A DNA stretch of 43,965 nt, taken from positions 1 to 43,965 of the forward strand of contig CADEDO010000019.1 in assembly GCA_902826115.1 (NCBI GenBank). The letters are read 5' to 3'. A model generated the notes under the pieces. It had not been told where the DNA came from and did no database searches. It saw only the letters and a program-made list of their open reading frames with translations. Numbering within the stretch: the first letter of the stretch is position 1; each line of letters opens with the position of its first letter. The DNA comes from an uncultured Nitrosomonas sp. GTDB taxonomy: Bacteria > Pseudomonadota > Gammaproteobacteria > Burkholderiales > Nitrosomonadaceae. The translations under genes were made by a program, and so were the position numbers. Below are positions 21,201-29,779 of this stretch, piece after piece.

Positions 21201-21747
21201 ACCCCAGTTGCTTGCCGGCATCATTCACTCTATCCGCATCCAGATGACGCGCCGCGGCAGAATGTGCATCATCAATCTGGACGATGGCAAGGCACGCGTT
21301 GAGGCGGTTGTTTTCAGCGAACTCTTCGATGCCAACCGCGCCTGGCTAAAAGAGGATCAACTACTGGTCATTGAAGCAAAGATCGGCAACCGCGGTTACA
21401 ACAACGAAGAGGATGATGAACTGCGAATCACCGCCGAGCAGCTCTACGACCTGGCGGGAATACGCTCGCGCTTCGCCAAGCAACTCAAAATCCGCTGCGA
21501 CCAAACCACACTCCCCAATACCGACAAACTCAAGGCTTTGTTATTGCCCTTCTCATACCAAGCGCAGAAATCCAATTCCTTCAGCAATTCCAATCAAACC
21601 GGCTGCCTGGTCACGCTCACCTATCAAAATGCAATGGCCAGCGGCGATCTTGAATTAGGCACGGATTGGCGGGTCAATTTGCACGACGATTTGTTGCAGT
21701 CATTAACTGCGCATTTTGGAATTGAGAATATCGAGATTGTTTTTTGA
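18220..21747 (+). CDS. dnaE: DNA polymerase III alpha subunit
   Basis: Replicative polymerase of the chromosome. Visible: PHP domain at the N-terminus (FIHLRLHSEYSILDSTIRIDE); the polymerase core with GPGRGSGAGSLVAYSLGITD and the catalytic PDFDIDF (D406 and D408, matching D401 and D403 of E. coli); the fingers region (YRPGPMDLIPEFIDRKHG, GYGFNKSHAAAYALIAFQTAYLK); a helix-hairpin-helix region; and a C-terminal OB fold (GIIHSIRIQMTRRGRMCIINLDDG). The frame extends to a TTG at 18199, but the ATG at 18220 gives a standard N-terminus and 1175 residues. It appears richer in G+C than the genes to the left. It is complete, so this is the main replicative copy. Confidence 0.98.
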   Translation: MPIHPAFIHLRLHSEYSILDSTIRIDEVVSKAVADQMPALALTDLSNLFGLVKFYQSTYRNGIKPILGCDVWITNESDRNKPVRLLLLCQSHAGYLLLSRLLSRAYRENQYHGRAEIKEAWLHANASGTEGLIALSGARYGEIGLAILQNNLPHAETLTQKWADLFPDRFYIELQRDGHTNEAMLVQQSLVLARKFNLPVVATQSVQFLNAGDYRAHEARVCIAEGYVLDDKRRPRNFTEQQYFKTQTEIAQLFADIPSALANTIEIAKRCNLVLELGVNRLPLFPTPNHESLEQYLRDQASAGLEIRLLKLFPDEATRIGKVPQYQARLEFEVNTIIQMGFSGYFLIVADFINWAKQNNVPVGPGRGSGAGSLVAYSLGITDLDPLRYDLLFERFLNPERVSMPDFDIDFCQDRRELVIEYVKQRYGMEKVSQIATFGTMAAKAVIRDIGRVLDLPYNFVDQLAKLVPFEIGMTLKKARQLEPQLNQRAEEEEDVRNLLELAESLEGITRNIGMHAGGVLIASSEITDFCPIYCTESGDSVVSQLDKDDVEKVGLVKFDFLGLRTLTTLDRAVGYIRASQKNSPSSGNSETDSTQSLFSLETLPLDDESTYALMRKGNAVGIFQFESRGMIDLLQKAKPDCFEDIIALVALYRPGPMDLIPEFIDRKHGKKTIEYLDPRLEPILGPTYGIMIYQEQVMQIAQVIGGYSLGSADLLRRAMGKKKVEEMAQQRDIFVNGAINNHLSKEKATELFGLMEKFAGYGFNKSHAAAYALIAFQTAYLKAHYPSEFMAACLSADMDDTDKVHIFVEDSLANGLTILSPDINLSDYRFVPVDQKTIRFGLGAVKGTGESAISSIIVVREQSGLFSDLFDFCNRVDRRIANRRVMESLIRVGAFDAINPNRASLLASVGLAIESAEQMSRAASQTNLFNEIDGHAHMKPQLVDVNAWSDRDKLHHEKISLGYYFSGHPFDTYALELKRFIRTRLDRLNPSREPQLLAGIIHSIRIQMTRRGRMCIINLDDGKARVEAVVFSELFDANRAWLKEDQLLVIEAKIGNRGYNNEEDDELRITAEQLYDLAGIRSRFAKQLKIRCDQTTLPNTDKLKALLLPFSYQAQKSNSFSNSNQTGCLVTLTYQNAMASGDLELGTDWRVNLHDDLLQSLTAHFGIENIEIVF

Positions 21748-21785
21748 GAGCGCAGAACATCACTCCAGAGATTAATATTAGTTAA

Positions 21786-22544
21786 ATGAATAAACACCAC
21801 ATAGAAGTCAGAGACTTAATTAATAACTTCGCGACGAGAAGCTTTAGGGATATTGCTGATCAAGATTATATCGCAGCACGTCTATCATATCGTCATGGCC
21901 TATACTCGCAATTTCATTGGCAATCACTACAAGCGCTTGAAAAATATTTAAAAGCAATACTGCTATATAATCGAATTGAGGCGAAGAATATTAATCATGA
22001 TATTGAATGTGCACTTGAACATACAAAGAAATTACCGTTCGAAATACTCCGCAGTAGTTCTACAAATAACTTTATTAGTCATCTTTCGAACTATGGTCGT
22101 TTTAGATACCTTGAGTCATCGTACGAAATTAGGGGCCCAAAACTTGTAGAGCTGGATAAAGCAGTTTGGGAAATCAGGAGATACTGCAAAGTTCTTAATT
22201 ATGATCTGAAACTACTTGATGGCAAAATGCAAAATATGCTAGAGCCAGAAATTGAAATGATAAGGAAAAGCGAGAAAATACCACCGCAAAAATTCAAGAT
22301 ATCAGGCGGCCTACTGGAAAAGATCATGGACAAGACTGACAATACAGCAAGGAATGCACTGATTTGGCAAAATTTCTTTTTTGGAAAAGTCACACGAAAT
22401 CGCGTAAAAGTGCCAATATCTTTCCATGCCGTTAATTCTCCGTTGTCTCTTAACCCTGAAATATTAGATGAAGTGATAAAGTATATTTTCTTACCAAAGG
22501 AAGTTATCAATGCATATCGTGAAATTGCAAAGCAAAAAAAGTAG
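21786..22544 (+). CDS. HEPN-like domain protein, orphan
   Basis: A 252-residue protein in which residues 25-140 look like a HEPN domain: DYIAARLSYRHGLYSQFHWQ, then ALEKYLKAILLYNR, then NINHD followed by amphipathic helices. HEPN proteins are often RNases in toxin-antitoxin or defence modules, or helpers of nucleotidyltransferases. The usual R-x4-6-H motif is only approximate here (R63 to H71), so catalysis is uncertain. The second half (150-252) is not recognised. No MNT antitoxin or other partner is adjacent. The base composition is more AT-rich than in the flanking dnaE and sucB, suggesting later arrival. It lies 38 bases after dnaE; the ribosome site is weak. Confidence 0.6.
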   Translation: MNKHHIEVRDLINNFATRSFRDIADQDYIAARLSYRHGLYSQFHWQSLQALEKYLKAILLYNRIEAKNINHDIECALEHTKKLPFEILRSSSTNNFISHLSNYGRFRYLESSYEIRGPKLVELDKAVWEIRRYCKVLNYDLKLLDGKMQNMLEPEIEMIRKSEKIPPQKFKISGGLLEKIMDKTDNTARNALIWQNFFFGKVTRNRVKVPISFHAVNSPLSLNPEILDEVIKYIFLPKEVINAYREIAKQKK

Positions 22545-22594
22545 AAAACATCAACATAAGAAGGAGTATTTATCTCATCTCAAATAACCCCTTC

Positions 22595-23848
22595 TCACTT
22601 CTCCAACAACGGACTCATCGGATACTCCAACGCTTCTTTAATCGCCACCAGCGACAACACTGCTTCCCGGCCATCGATGATCCGGTGATCGTAGGACAAG
22701 GCCAGATAATTTATCGGACGAATGACGATTTGGCCGTTCTCGACCACAGGCCGTTCCTTGGTGGCGTGAATGCCGAGAATAGCGCTTTGCGGTGGGTTGA
22801 TGATCGGGGTTGACAGCATGGAACCGAATACGCCGCCATTGGTGATCGAAAAAGTGCCGCCGCTGAGTTCTTCGATGGTCAATTTGCCGTCTTGCGCGCG
22901 TTTGGCAAATTCGGCAATCTGGATTTCGATCTCGGCCAGCGTCAAGCGATCGGCGTCACGAATCACCGGCACCACCAATCCACGTGGACTGCCAACAGCG
23001 ATGCCAATGTCATAATAGTCGTGGTAAACGATGTCATTACCTTCCACGGAAGCATTGATGATCGGGTATTTCTTCAAAGCCGCAATAACGGCTTTGACAA
23101 AGAACGACATGAAACCGAGCTTGACGCCATATTCCTTCTCAAACTCGGCTTTGTAGCGTGTGCGCAGATCAATGATCGCCTGCATATTGACTTCGTTGAA
23201 TGTGGTCAGAATCGCTGCGGTTGATTGCGATTGCACCAGGCGCTCGGCAATGCGCTGCCGCAGTCGCGACATAGCGACCCTGCGCTCCTGGCGGGCACCC
23301 GGCGCTGCTGTATTGACTGCACTGGGTTTAATTTCTGCAGTTGGAACCGCTTCAGATCTGCTGCGCATATACGCTTGCACATCTTGTTTGGTGATGCGGC
23401 CACCCAGACCCGTACCTTTGATAGCGCTGGTTTCCACTGCTTTCAGGTTATTTTCTTCCGCCAGTTTGCGGGCAGCGGGCATCAGCATCGGAATGGCTGT
23501 ATCCGTTTCAGTTACACTGGCTTTTTCCACATTTTGAGCAGCAGAGGCTTGCGATGGCTTACCTGCCGTCACTGCCGCCGCTTGAGTGCCTTCTTCGGAA
23601 CTGGCGGTAGCTTCCGTATCGATCATGGCGATCACTTCGCCGCTGATCACCGTTGCACCATCTTGTTTTAAAATTTTCGTCAATTTGCCGGCACTGGGAG
23701 CCGGTAATTCCAACACCACTTTGTCTGTCTCAATATCAATCAGGTTTTCTGATCGATTCACCTGTTCGCCTGCCTTTTTATGCCAGGCTACTAAAGTAGC
23801 TTCGGCTACTGACTCAGATAACACGGGTACTTTGACTTCAACTAGCAT
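22595..23848 (-). CDS. sucB: 2-oxoglutarate dehydrogenase E2 (dihydrolipoyl succinyltransferase)
   Basis: Core subunit of the 2-oxoglutarate dehydrogenase complex; transfers the succinyl group to CoA. Visible: an N-terminal lipoyl domain with the lipoylated lysine in IETDKVVLELPA (K43), an Ala/Thr/Ser-rich linker (about 80-115), the peripheral subunit-binding domain (MPAARKLAEENNL to GRITKQDV), and the acyltransferase domain with the catalytic histidine in SYDHRIIDGREAV. The length of 417 residues is typical. It follows sucA by 13 bases. No lpd gene follows; instead there is a convergent HEPN-like gene. Confidence 0.97.
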   Translation of the reverse strand: MLVEVKVPVLSESVAEATLVAWHKKAGEQVNRSENLIDIETDKVVLELPAPSAGKLTKILKQDGATVISGEVIAMIDTEATASSEEGTQAAAVTAGKPSQASAAQNVEKASVTETDTAIPMLMPAARKLAEENNLKAVETSAIKGTGLGGRITKQDVQAYMRSRSEAVPTAEIKPSAVNTAAPGARQERRVAMSRLRQRIAERLVQSQSTAAILTTFNEVNMQAIIDLRTRYKAEFEKEYGVKLGFMSFFVKAVIAALKKYPIINASVEGNDIVYHDYYDIGIAVGSPRGLVVPVIRDADRLTLAEIEIQIAEFAKRAQDGKLTIEELSGGTFSITNGGVFGSMLSTPIINPPQSAILGIHATKERPVVENGQIVIRPINYLALSYDHRIIDGREAVLSLVAIKEALEYPMSPLLEK

Positions 23849-23861
23849 GGGCGCCCTCTTT

Positions 23862-26705
23862 TTAAATTTTATCTCTGAATGCTGCCACGATTAATTCGTT
23901 CTGTCTGATTTTATGCTTGGCGTTATAGCCATCGGACGGGGAAGCGGAAGATGGCCGTAACGCATAACCCAACACTTGTTCAGGCTTCATATGGCGCAAC
24001 AAATAGTGTTGAATGCGGTGCCATGCGCCCTGATTACCCGGCTCTTCCTGACACCAGATGACTTCCTTGGCGTTGCCGTAGCGGTCGATCTCCGCTTGGA
24101 ACTCCTCATGCGGAAAAGGATACAACTGCTCCAGGCGGATGATCGCCATGTCCGTGATCTGCTGTACTTTGCGGTAAGCCAGCAATTCATAATAAATCTT
24201 CCCGCTGCAAGCAATAATGCGCCTGACCTTGTCCGGATCCAGATTTTCAGTTTCTGATATCACGGGATAAAAATGCCCCTGCGCCAAATCCTCCAGGCTC
24301 GATACCGATTCTTTCAGCCGCAACATGCTTTTGGGGCTCATGATAATCAGCGGCTTACGCAGAGGGCGGATCAATTGCCGGCGCAACACATGAAACATTT
24401 GCGCTGGCGTGGAAGGCACGCACACCTGAATATTGTAATCTGCGCATAATTGCAAATAGCGCTCCAAACGTGCGGAAGAATGTTCAGGCCCCTGCCCTTC
24501 GTAACCATGCGGCAACATCATCACCAAACCGCACACCCGCCCCCATTTGGCCTCGCCCGATGCAATAAACTGATCGATCACGACCTGCGCGCCATTGGCA
24601 AAATCACCAAACTGCGCTTCCCAGATCACCAGCTCATTCGGTTGCGTGGTGGCATAGCCATATTCAAACCCCAGCACAGCCTCTTCCGACAACATGGAGT
24701 CGATCACCACGAAATCCGGCTGTTCCGGATAAATATGGCGCAGCGGCACATAAATGCTTTCCTCTTGCCCTTCATCCATCTGCTCATGCAATACCGCATG
24801 GCGATGGAAAAAGGTTCCGCGCCCCGAATCCTGGCCGGAAAGCCTTACTGGATAACCTTCTTTCAATAACGAAGCATAAGCCAGATTTTCCGCCATTCCC
24901 CAATCCAGAGGCAATTCCCCTTTGCCCATGAGACGCCGGTCGGCAATGATCTTCTGTACCCTCGGATGCAGCTTGAAATTTTCAGGAATATCCGTCAGGC
25001 GCATGGCAAGCAGCTTGAGCGTTTGCACCGACACACCGGTTTTAACGGCCTTATTCCACTTGAAAGGTTGAAGAAAGGGCGTCCAATTGACCACGTACGG
25101 CGACTTGTAGTCATAGCAGACACTCTTATTCGGATTGACACCTTCATCCATGGCATTGCGGTAAGCCTGCACCAATTCATCCGCATCGCTGGCTGTGATC
25201 ACTCCGGCTTTGATCAGCTTATCCGCATACAGCCTGAGCGTACCAGGATGCTTGTTGATGATTTGATACATCTTCGGTTGCGTGACCATCGGCTCATCTT
25301 GCTCGTTGTGTCCCAAACGGCGGAAACAGACCATGTCGATCACGACATCCTTATGGAATCGCATGCGAAAATCAAACGCCAATTCAGCCACCATCAGCAC
25401 AGCTTCGGGATCATCGCCATTCACATGGAAAATAGGCGCCTCAATCATTTTGGCAACATCAGTGCAATATAATGTTGAGCGGCTGTCGCGCGGATCCGAG
25501 GTGGTAAAGCCGATTTGATTATTGATGATGATATGCACGGTGCCGCCCGTGCCGTATCCGCGAGTCTGCGACAGATTGAGGGTTTCCATGACCACGCCCT
25601 GTCCGGCAAACGCAGCATCGCCGTGAATTAAAACCGGCAGCACCTTATCGCCTAATCGGTCATTCAGAAGATGCTGGCGCGCACGCGCTGAGCCTTCCAC
25701 CACCGGATTGACAATTTCCAGATGCGAGGGATTGAAAGCCAGCGCTAATCGCACGATGCCTTCGGAGGTTTTGATCGCAGAAGAAAATCCCTGATGATAT
25801 TTGACATCGCCTGACGGTAAATCCTGCGCCTGTTTCTCTTCAAACTCACGAAACAAATCAGCCGGCATTTTGCCCAGCGTATTGACCAGCACATTGAGTC
25901 TGGCGCGATGTGCCATACCCATCACTATTTGCTGAACGCCGGCTTTCCCGGCGCGATGAATGATGCAATCCAGCAGTGGTATCAGGCTTTCATTGCCTTC
26001 CCCGGAAAAACGTTTCTGCCCGACGTAGCGCGTATGCAGATATTTCTCGAGTCCTTCTGCAGCGGTCAATCTTTCTAAGATATGGCGTTGATATTCAGGC
26101 GTGTAGTTCGGGCTAGAACGTTGACCTTCCAGTCGCGCTTGTATCCAGCGTTTCTGCTCAATCGACGAAATGTACATATACTCAGCACCCACCGAACCGC
26201 AGTAGGTTTCACGCAAAATTTGCAAAATGTCGCGCAGTGTGGCGTGTTCCGGACAAACCAGCGAGCCGGTATTGAACACTTTGTCCATATCTTGTTCAGT
26301 CAATCCGAGTTGCGCAGGATTTAATTCGGATACTTCCGTTTGCTGTTTGAGCCCCAAAGGATCCAACCTGGCCAGACTGAGGCCGAGATACCGGTACATA
26401 TTGATCAATTGCAATACGGCAACTTGTTTGCGTTCGGTAGAATCCGCCGGAATCACGTCAGATAGGACCGGGTGGCTTTCCACCTCGCCTTTTTTCGCTG
26501 CCGTTGCGGCAACGCCGGCTATCGCTACCGGCGCGATGAGTGGCTGAGCGGATTCAGCTGCCTGTGATTTGGCCAATTGCTCAAAATAGTCACGCCAAGC
26601 CACTGCGACCGAATTGGGGTTATGCAAATATTCTTCATAAATGGCTTCAATAAACGCTGCATTGGAGCCTGATAACAGAGAATCATCAAATAACTGCTTG
26701 CTCAT
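23862..26705 (-). CDS. sucA: 2-oxoglutarate dehydrogenase E1
   Basis: Thiamine-diphosphate subunit that decarboxylates 2-oxoglutarate. Visible: the short N-terminal E2-binding segment [23 protein letters not shown]-type; the TPP core with [33 protein letters not shown] and [38 protein letters not shown]; and the transketolase-like region ([38 protein letters not shown]). The length of 947 residues is normal. It lies 24 bases after gltA within sdhB-sdhE-gltA-sucA-sucB. Confidence 0.98.
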   Translation of the reverse strand: [947 protein letters not shown]

Positions 26706-26729
26706 CGGATTGGCAGCCTTAAATAGAAA

Positions 26730-28031
26730 CTATTTTTTTAAATAGGAACTGGGAACATCGCGCATGGTTGTACCGGTATACAATTGACGCGGACGACCGA
26801 TTTTATAAGCGGGATCAGAAACCATTTCATTCCATTGTGCCACCCATCCCACTGTTCTTGCCATTGCAAATATGGCCGTAAACATGCTGGTCGGTATTCC
26901 CAGCGCACGTTGTACGATGCCGGAATAGAAATCAACATTCGGATAGAGTTTCCGTGAGATGAAATAATCGTCTTCCAGCGCAATCTTCTCCAATTGCAAG
27001 GCCAGTTTGAATAAACGATCGTTTTGCAAGCCCAGCTCATTCAAAACCTCATGGCAGGTTTCACGCATTAATTTGGCTCTGGGATCGAAATTCTTGTATA
27101 CCCGATGACCAAAACCCATGAGTCGATAATTATCATCTTTGTTTTTGGCGCGTTTGATAAATTCATCAATCCGTGAAACATCACCAATTTCTTCCAGCAT
27201 ATGCAGGCAAGCCTCATTCGCTCCGCCATGCGCGGGACCCCATAAACAAGAAATACCTGCGGAAATACAGGCAAAAGGATTGGCTCCGCTGGAACCGGCC
27301 AAGCGTACTGTTGAAGTGGAAGCATTTTGTTCATGATCGGCATGCAAAATCAGAATCCGATCCAATGCACGCACAATGACAGGATTCGCTTCGTATTTTT
27401 CAGTCGGCACCGAAAACATCATATGCAGGAAATTCTCGGCATAGCTAAGTCGATTTTGCGGATAAACGAATGGCTGGCCAATATTGTATTTATAAGCCAT
27501 TGCGGTAATGGTAGGCAATTTTGCCACCAGGCGAAAAGCCGATTGTTCGCGGTGCACTGGATCTGAAATATTCAAGGCTTCGTGATAAAACGCTGACAAT
27601 GCCCCAACAACACCGACCATGACCGCCATGGGATGGGCATCGCGTCTGAACCCGCTATAAAATCGAACCAATTGCTCGTGCAGCATCGAGTGATTTTTAA
27701 TCGCCCGATCAAATTCTGATTTTTGCTCAGTGTTCGGCAATTCGCCTTGCATCAACAGATAGCAAACATCGACAAAATCACAATGCGTCGCAAGCTGTTC
27801 GATGGGATATCCACGATACAGCAAAATCCCTTTGTCGCCATCAATGAAGGTGATATTAGAACTATTGCTGGCGGTCGACAGATAGCCTGGGTCATAAGTA
27901 AACAAGCCACTTTTTGCATGCAGCGTGCGAATGTCAACGACATCCGGCCCCATTGTTCCCGCTAAAACGGGTAATTCAATAGGTGCGCTGCCATCATTCA
28001 GATTTAAAGTTGCTGTGCCTTTTTGCGCCAT
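26730..28031 (-). CDS. gltA: Citrate synthase (type II)
   Basis: Condenses acetyl-CoA with oxaloacetate at the head of the TCA cycle. Visible: N-terminal beta strands ([20 protein letters not shown]), [12 protein letters not shown], the catalytic His in [28 protein letters not shown] with the second active-site His, and [14 protein letters not shown]; the C-terminal [17 protein letters not shown] is also typical. The ATG at 28031 was chosen (433 residues) because GGAG stands 7 bases ahead; the frame begins five codons earlier. It follows sdhE by 81 bases. The N-terminal beta-strand domain is typical of hexameric Gram-negative enzymes, which are inhibited by NADH. Confidence 0.97.
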   Translation of the reverse strand: MAQKGTATLNLNDGSAPIELPVLAGTMGPDVVDIRTLHAKSGLFTYDPGYLSTASNSSNITFIDGDKGILLYRGYPIEQLATHCDFVDVCYLLMQGELPNTEQKSEFDRAIKNHSMLHEQLVRFYSGFRRDAHPMAVMVGVVGALSAFYHEALNISDPVHREQSAFRLVAKLPTITAMAYKYNIGQPFVYPQNRLSYAENFLHMMFSVPTEKYEANPVIVRALDRILILHADHEQNASTSTVRLAGSSGANPFACISAGISCLWGPAHGGANEACLHMLEEIGDVSRIDEFIKRAKNKDDNYRLMGFGHRVYKNFDPRAKLMRETCHEVLNELGLQNDRLFKLALQLEKIALEDDYFISRKLYPNVDFYSGIVQRALGIPTSMFTAIFAMARTVGWVAQWNEMVSDPAYKIGRPRQLYTGTTMRDVPSSYLKK

Positions 28032-28112
28032 ATTACTTCTCCACATATTGCTTATGATTGATTAGTATGCACTGCTAGCAGTTTCGGAGCATCGACAAAT
28101 ACCCGCTTAAAT

Positions 28113-28346
28113 CTAGCTCTTTTGTAATAATTCCAATACCTGATGCCAGCTATTGTCTGTCGTTACTTGTCGTGCGGTGATCAATTCCCACAGATCATTG
28201 TCCGGTAATGCTAACAATCTTTCAAATTGCACTAAACCGTCCTTATCCAACCGGGCATAGTGCTGATCCATGAAGCGTTGTAAAACAATATCCAGCTCGA
28301 GCAAGCCACGTCGACACCGCCAGCGTGCACGCTCAAACTCTTTCAT
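28113..28346 (-). CDS. sdhE: FAD assembly factor SdhE
   Basis: Small helical protein that promotes covalent flavinylation of the succinate dehydrogenase flavoprotein SdhA. Visible: the motif RRGLLELDIVL (residues 12-22), matching the RGxxExD signature that binds the flavoprotein, then FERLLALPDNDLWELIT. The length of 77 residues is normal. Its ATG overlaps the sdhB stop codon by 4 bases. The gene is kept here although sdhA, its client, is not in the window. Confidence 0.93.
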   Translation of the reverse strand: MKEFERARWRCRRGLLELDIVLQRFMDQHYARLDKDGLVQFERLLALPDNDLWELITARQVTTDNSWHQVLELLQKS

Positions 28347-29038
28347 ACCATTCTTTTGACCATCATATCCTTAATTTTGCCAATTGCATTGGTGGGATTT
28401 AAACCCTTGGGGCATGAGGCAACACAGTTCATGATTGAATGACAACGAAACAAACGATAGGGATCTTCCAGATTATCCAACCGCTCAGCCGTCGCCTGAT
28501 CGCGGCTATCGGCAAGGAATCGATAAGCCTGTAGCAATCCTGCAGGTCCTACGAATTTGTCCGGATTCCACCAGAAAGAAGGACAGGAAGTTGTGCAACA
28601 TGCACATAAAATACACTCATACGCTCCGTCCAATGCCGCTCTGTCTTCCGGCGACTGCAAACGTTCGGTTTCAGGCGGTGGATCGTTATTGATGAGATAG
28701 GGTTTGACCGAATGATATTGCTGGAAAAATTGAGTCATATCCACAATCAGGTCACGAATCACGGGCAATCCCGGCAAAGGGCGTATTTCCACCGGTTCCG
28801 CCAGACTACTGATGGGAGTGATACATGCCAATCCATTGCGCCCGTTGATATTCATGGCATCCGAACCGCACACGCCTTCGCGGCAGGAACGGCGAAGACT
28901 CAGACTGTCATCGACCGATTTAATGCGCAACAACGCATCCAGCAGCATCTTGTCGGTCGCCGCCAACTGGATGTCATAATCCTGCATATATGGTTTTTCA
29001 TCTTTATCGGGATCATAGCGGTAAATCGAAAACTTCAT
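28343..29038 (-). CDS. sdhB: Succinate dehydrogenase iron-sulfur subunit
   Basis: Carries electrons from SdhA FAD to ubiquinone through three Fe-S clusters at the inner membrane. Visible: the [2Fe-2S] motif CREGVCGSD with C52, C57, D60 and C72; the [4Fe-4S] motif CILCACCTTSCP; and the [3Fe-4S] motif CHSIMNCVASCPKGLNP. The ATG at 29038 was chosen (231 residues, family size) because CTGGAG lies just upstream; the frame is open 40 codons further, but that stretch does not look like SdhB. It is the first gene of its operon. sdhC, sdhD and sdhA, normally just upstream, are absent. Confidence 0.96.
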   Translation of the reverse strand: MKFSIYRYDPDKDEKPYMQDYDIQLAATDKMLLDALLRIKSVDDSLSLRRSCREGVCGSDAMNINGRNGLACITPISSLAEPVEIRPLPGLPVIRDLIVDMTQFFQQYHSVKPYLINNDPPPETERLQSPEDRAALDGAYECILCACCTTSCPSFWWNPDKFVGPAGLLQAYRFLADSRDQATAERLDNLEDPYRLFRCHSIMNCVASCPKGLNPTNAIGKIKDMMVKRMV

Positions 29039-29163
29039 GGGCTGACTCCAGAGGGTTTGAATACGGCTTATAGTCGATAGAAATAACTCAAAATATGACG
29101 AAGTATACAGATTTGAAGCCAGATTAGCATAGATTGGTTTGTCATTTCCACCCGGCAAGCAAA

Positions 29164-29185
29164 CAGCGTGTTGAAAAACGCGCTG
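29164..29185. other. Hairpin with GAAA tetraloop between sdhB and lipoprotein gene
   Basis: Nine paired bases (29164-29172 with 29177-29185, one G-T pair) close a GAAA loop. The hairpin sits in the 285-base gap between the divergent sdhB and small lipoprotein genes. No T tail follows in either direction, so it is not a typical terminator. It could lie in a 5' leader. It shares the TTGAAAAACG core with the MITE ends but lacks the rest of the element. Confidence 0.4.
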
Positions 29186-29323
29186 AATAGATGCGATTAA
29201 TGTAGTAAGGATTCAGGTAGAATTATACCCGTTAGGTTCGTGTGGCTGAACCAACGCAAAAAGATGGAGCAATTGAGCAGTGCCATCAAGCCTTCGTGAA
29301 TATTTTATAAAGGAAAATTTTAG

Positions 29324-29518
29324 ATGAATTTAAAACATAGCGCCGTTTGTGTCCTTATCCTGAGTACCGTTTTGATGGGTTGTGACGAGGTTCCCGAAGC
29401 TAGTGCGGTGAATTGCTCGGGTAGAGGTATGGAATCAGCACTGACTGCATTTAAGAACGATGAAGCCAAACGCCAAGCATTTATCGACCAATGCGATGCG
29501 TTGAAAAAAGCAAATTAA
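29324..29518 (+). CDS. Small lipoprotein
   Basis: A 64-residue predicted lipoprotein: MNLKHSAVCVLILSTVLMGC, with lipobox LMGC and lipidated cysteine C20, then a 44-residue mature part with two more cysteines and a helical, charged C-terminus (ALTAFKNDEAKRQAFIDQC). An AAAGGA ribosome site stands ahead of the ATG. The residue after the lipidated Cys is Asp, which in enteric bacteria favours retention in the inner membrane; whether that applies here is inference. It stands alone and its function is unknown. Confidence 0.8.
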   Translation: MNLKHSAVCVLILSTVLMGCDEVPEASAVNCSGRGMESALTAFKNDEAKRQAFIDQCDALKKAN

Positions 29519-29564
29519 ATTGCACGGAGAGGGATTCAGATCCAATTCCAAAATTGGTGTCTAG

Positions 29565-29695
29565 CAGGCTGTTGAAAGACCTTTCCGCGACAGCCGTTGC
29601 AAAGCAAAAACAGGCACAAAAGTACATTTATATTGCATAAATGATCGCTTTGATGCCTGTTTTTTTTACACCTTGACGACAGCGCAGTAGCGATA
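29565..29695. repeat. MITE-like element, copy A (diverged, right end lost)
   Basis: Begins with CAGGCTGTTGAAAGAC, close to the terminal repeat of copy C (CAGGCCGTTGAAAAAC). It keeps the interior order of copy C: a pair of facing arms AAACAGGC and GCCTGTTT around an AT-rich middle, then a GC-containing segment. No matching right-hand inverted repeat is seen. The interior arms, followed by a run of T, could also act as a terminator between the lipoprotein gene and thrC. Confidence 0.65.
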
Positions 29696-29779
29696 CACGC
29701 AACAATGATCGTTGCATAATCTTCAAGCACGGCAAATAGCTGCTGCATTGTATTCACAGTCAAACCACCAACAAACAAC

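Noticed and set aside
23976-26547. Several long open frames antisense to sucA (up to 168 codons)
   Set aside because: They lie opposite a well-supported gene in codon-biased, G+C-richer DNA, and show no domains or ribosome sites.
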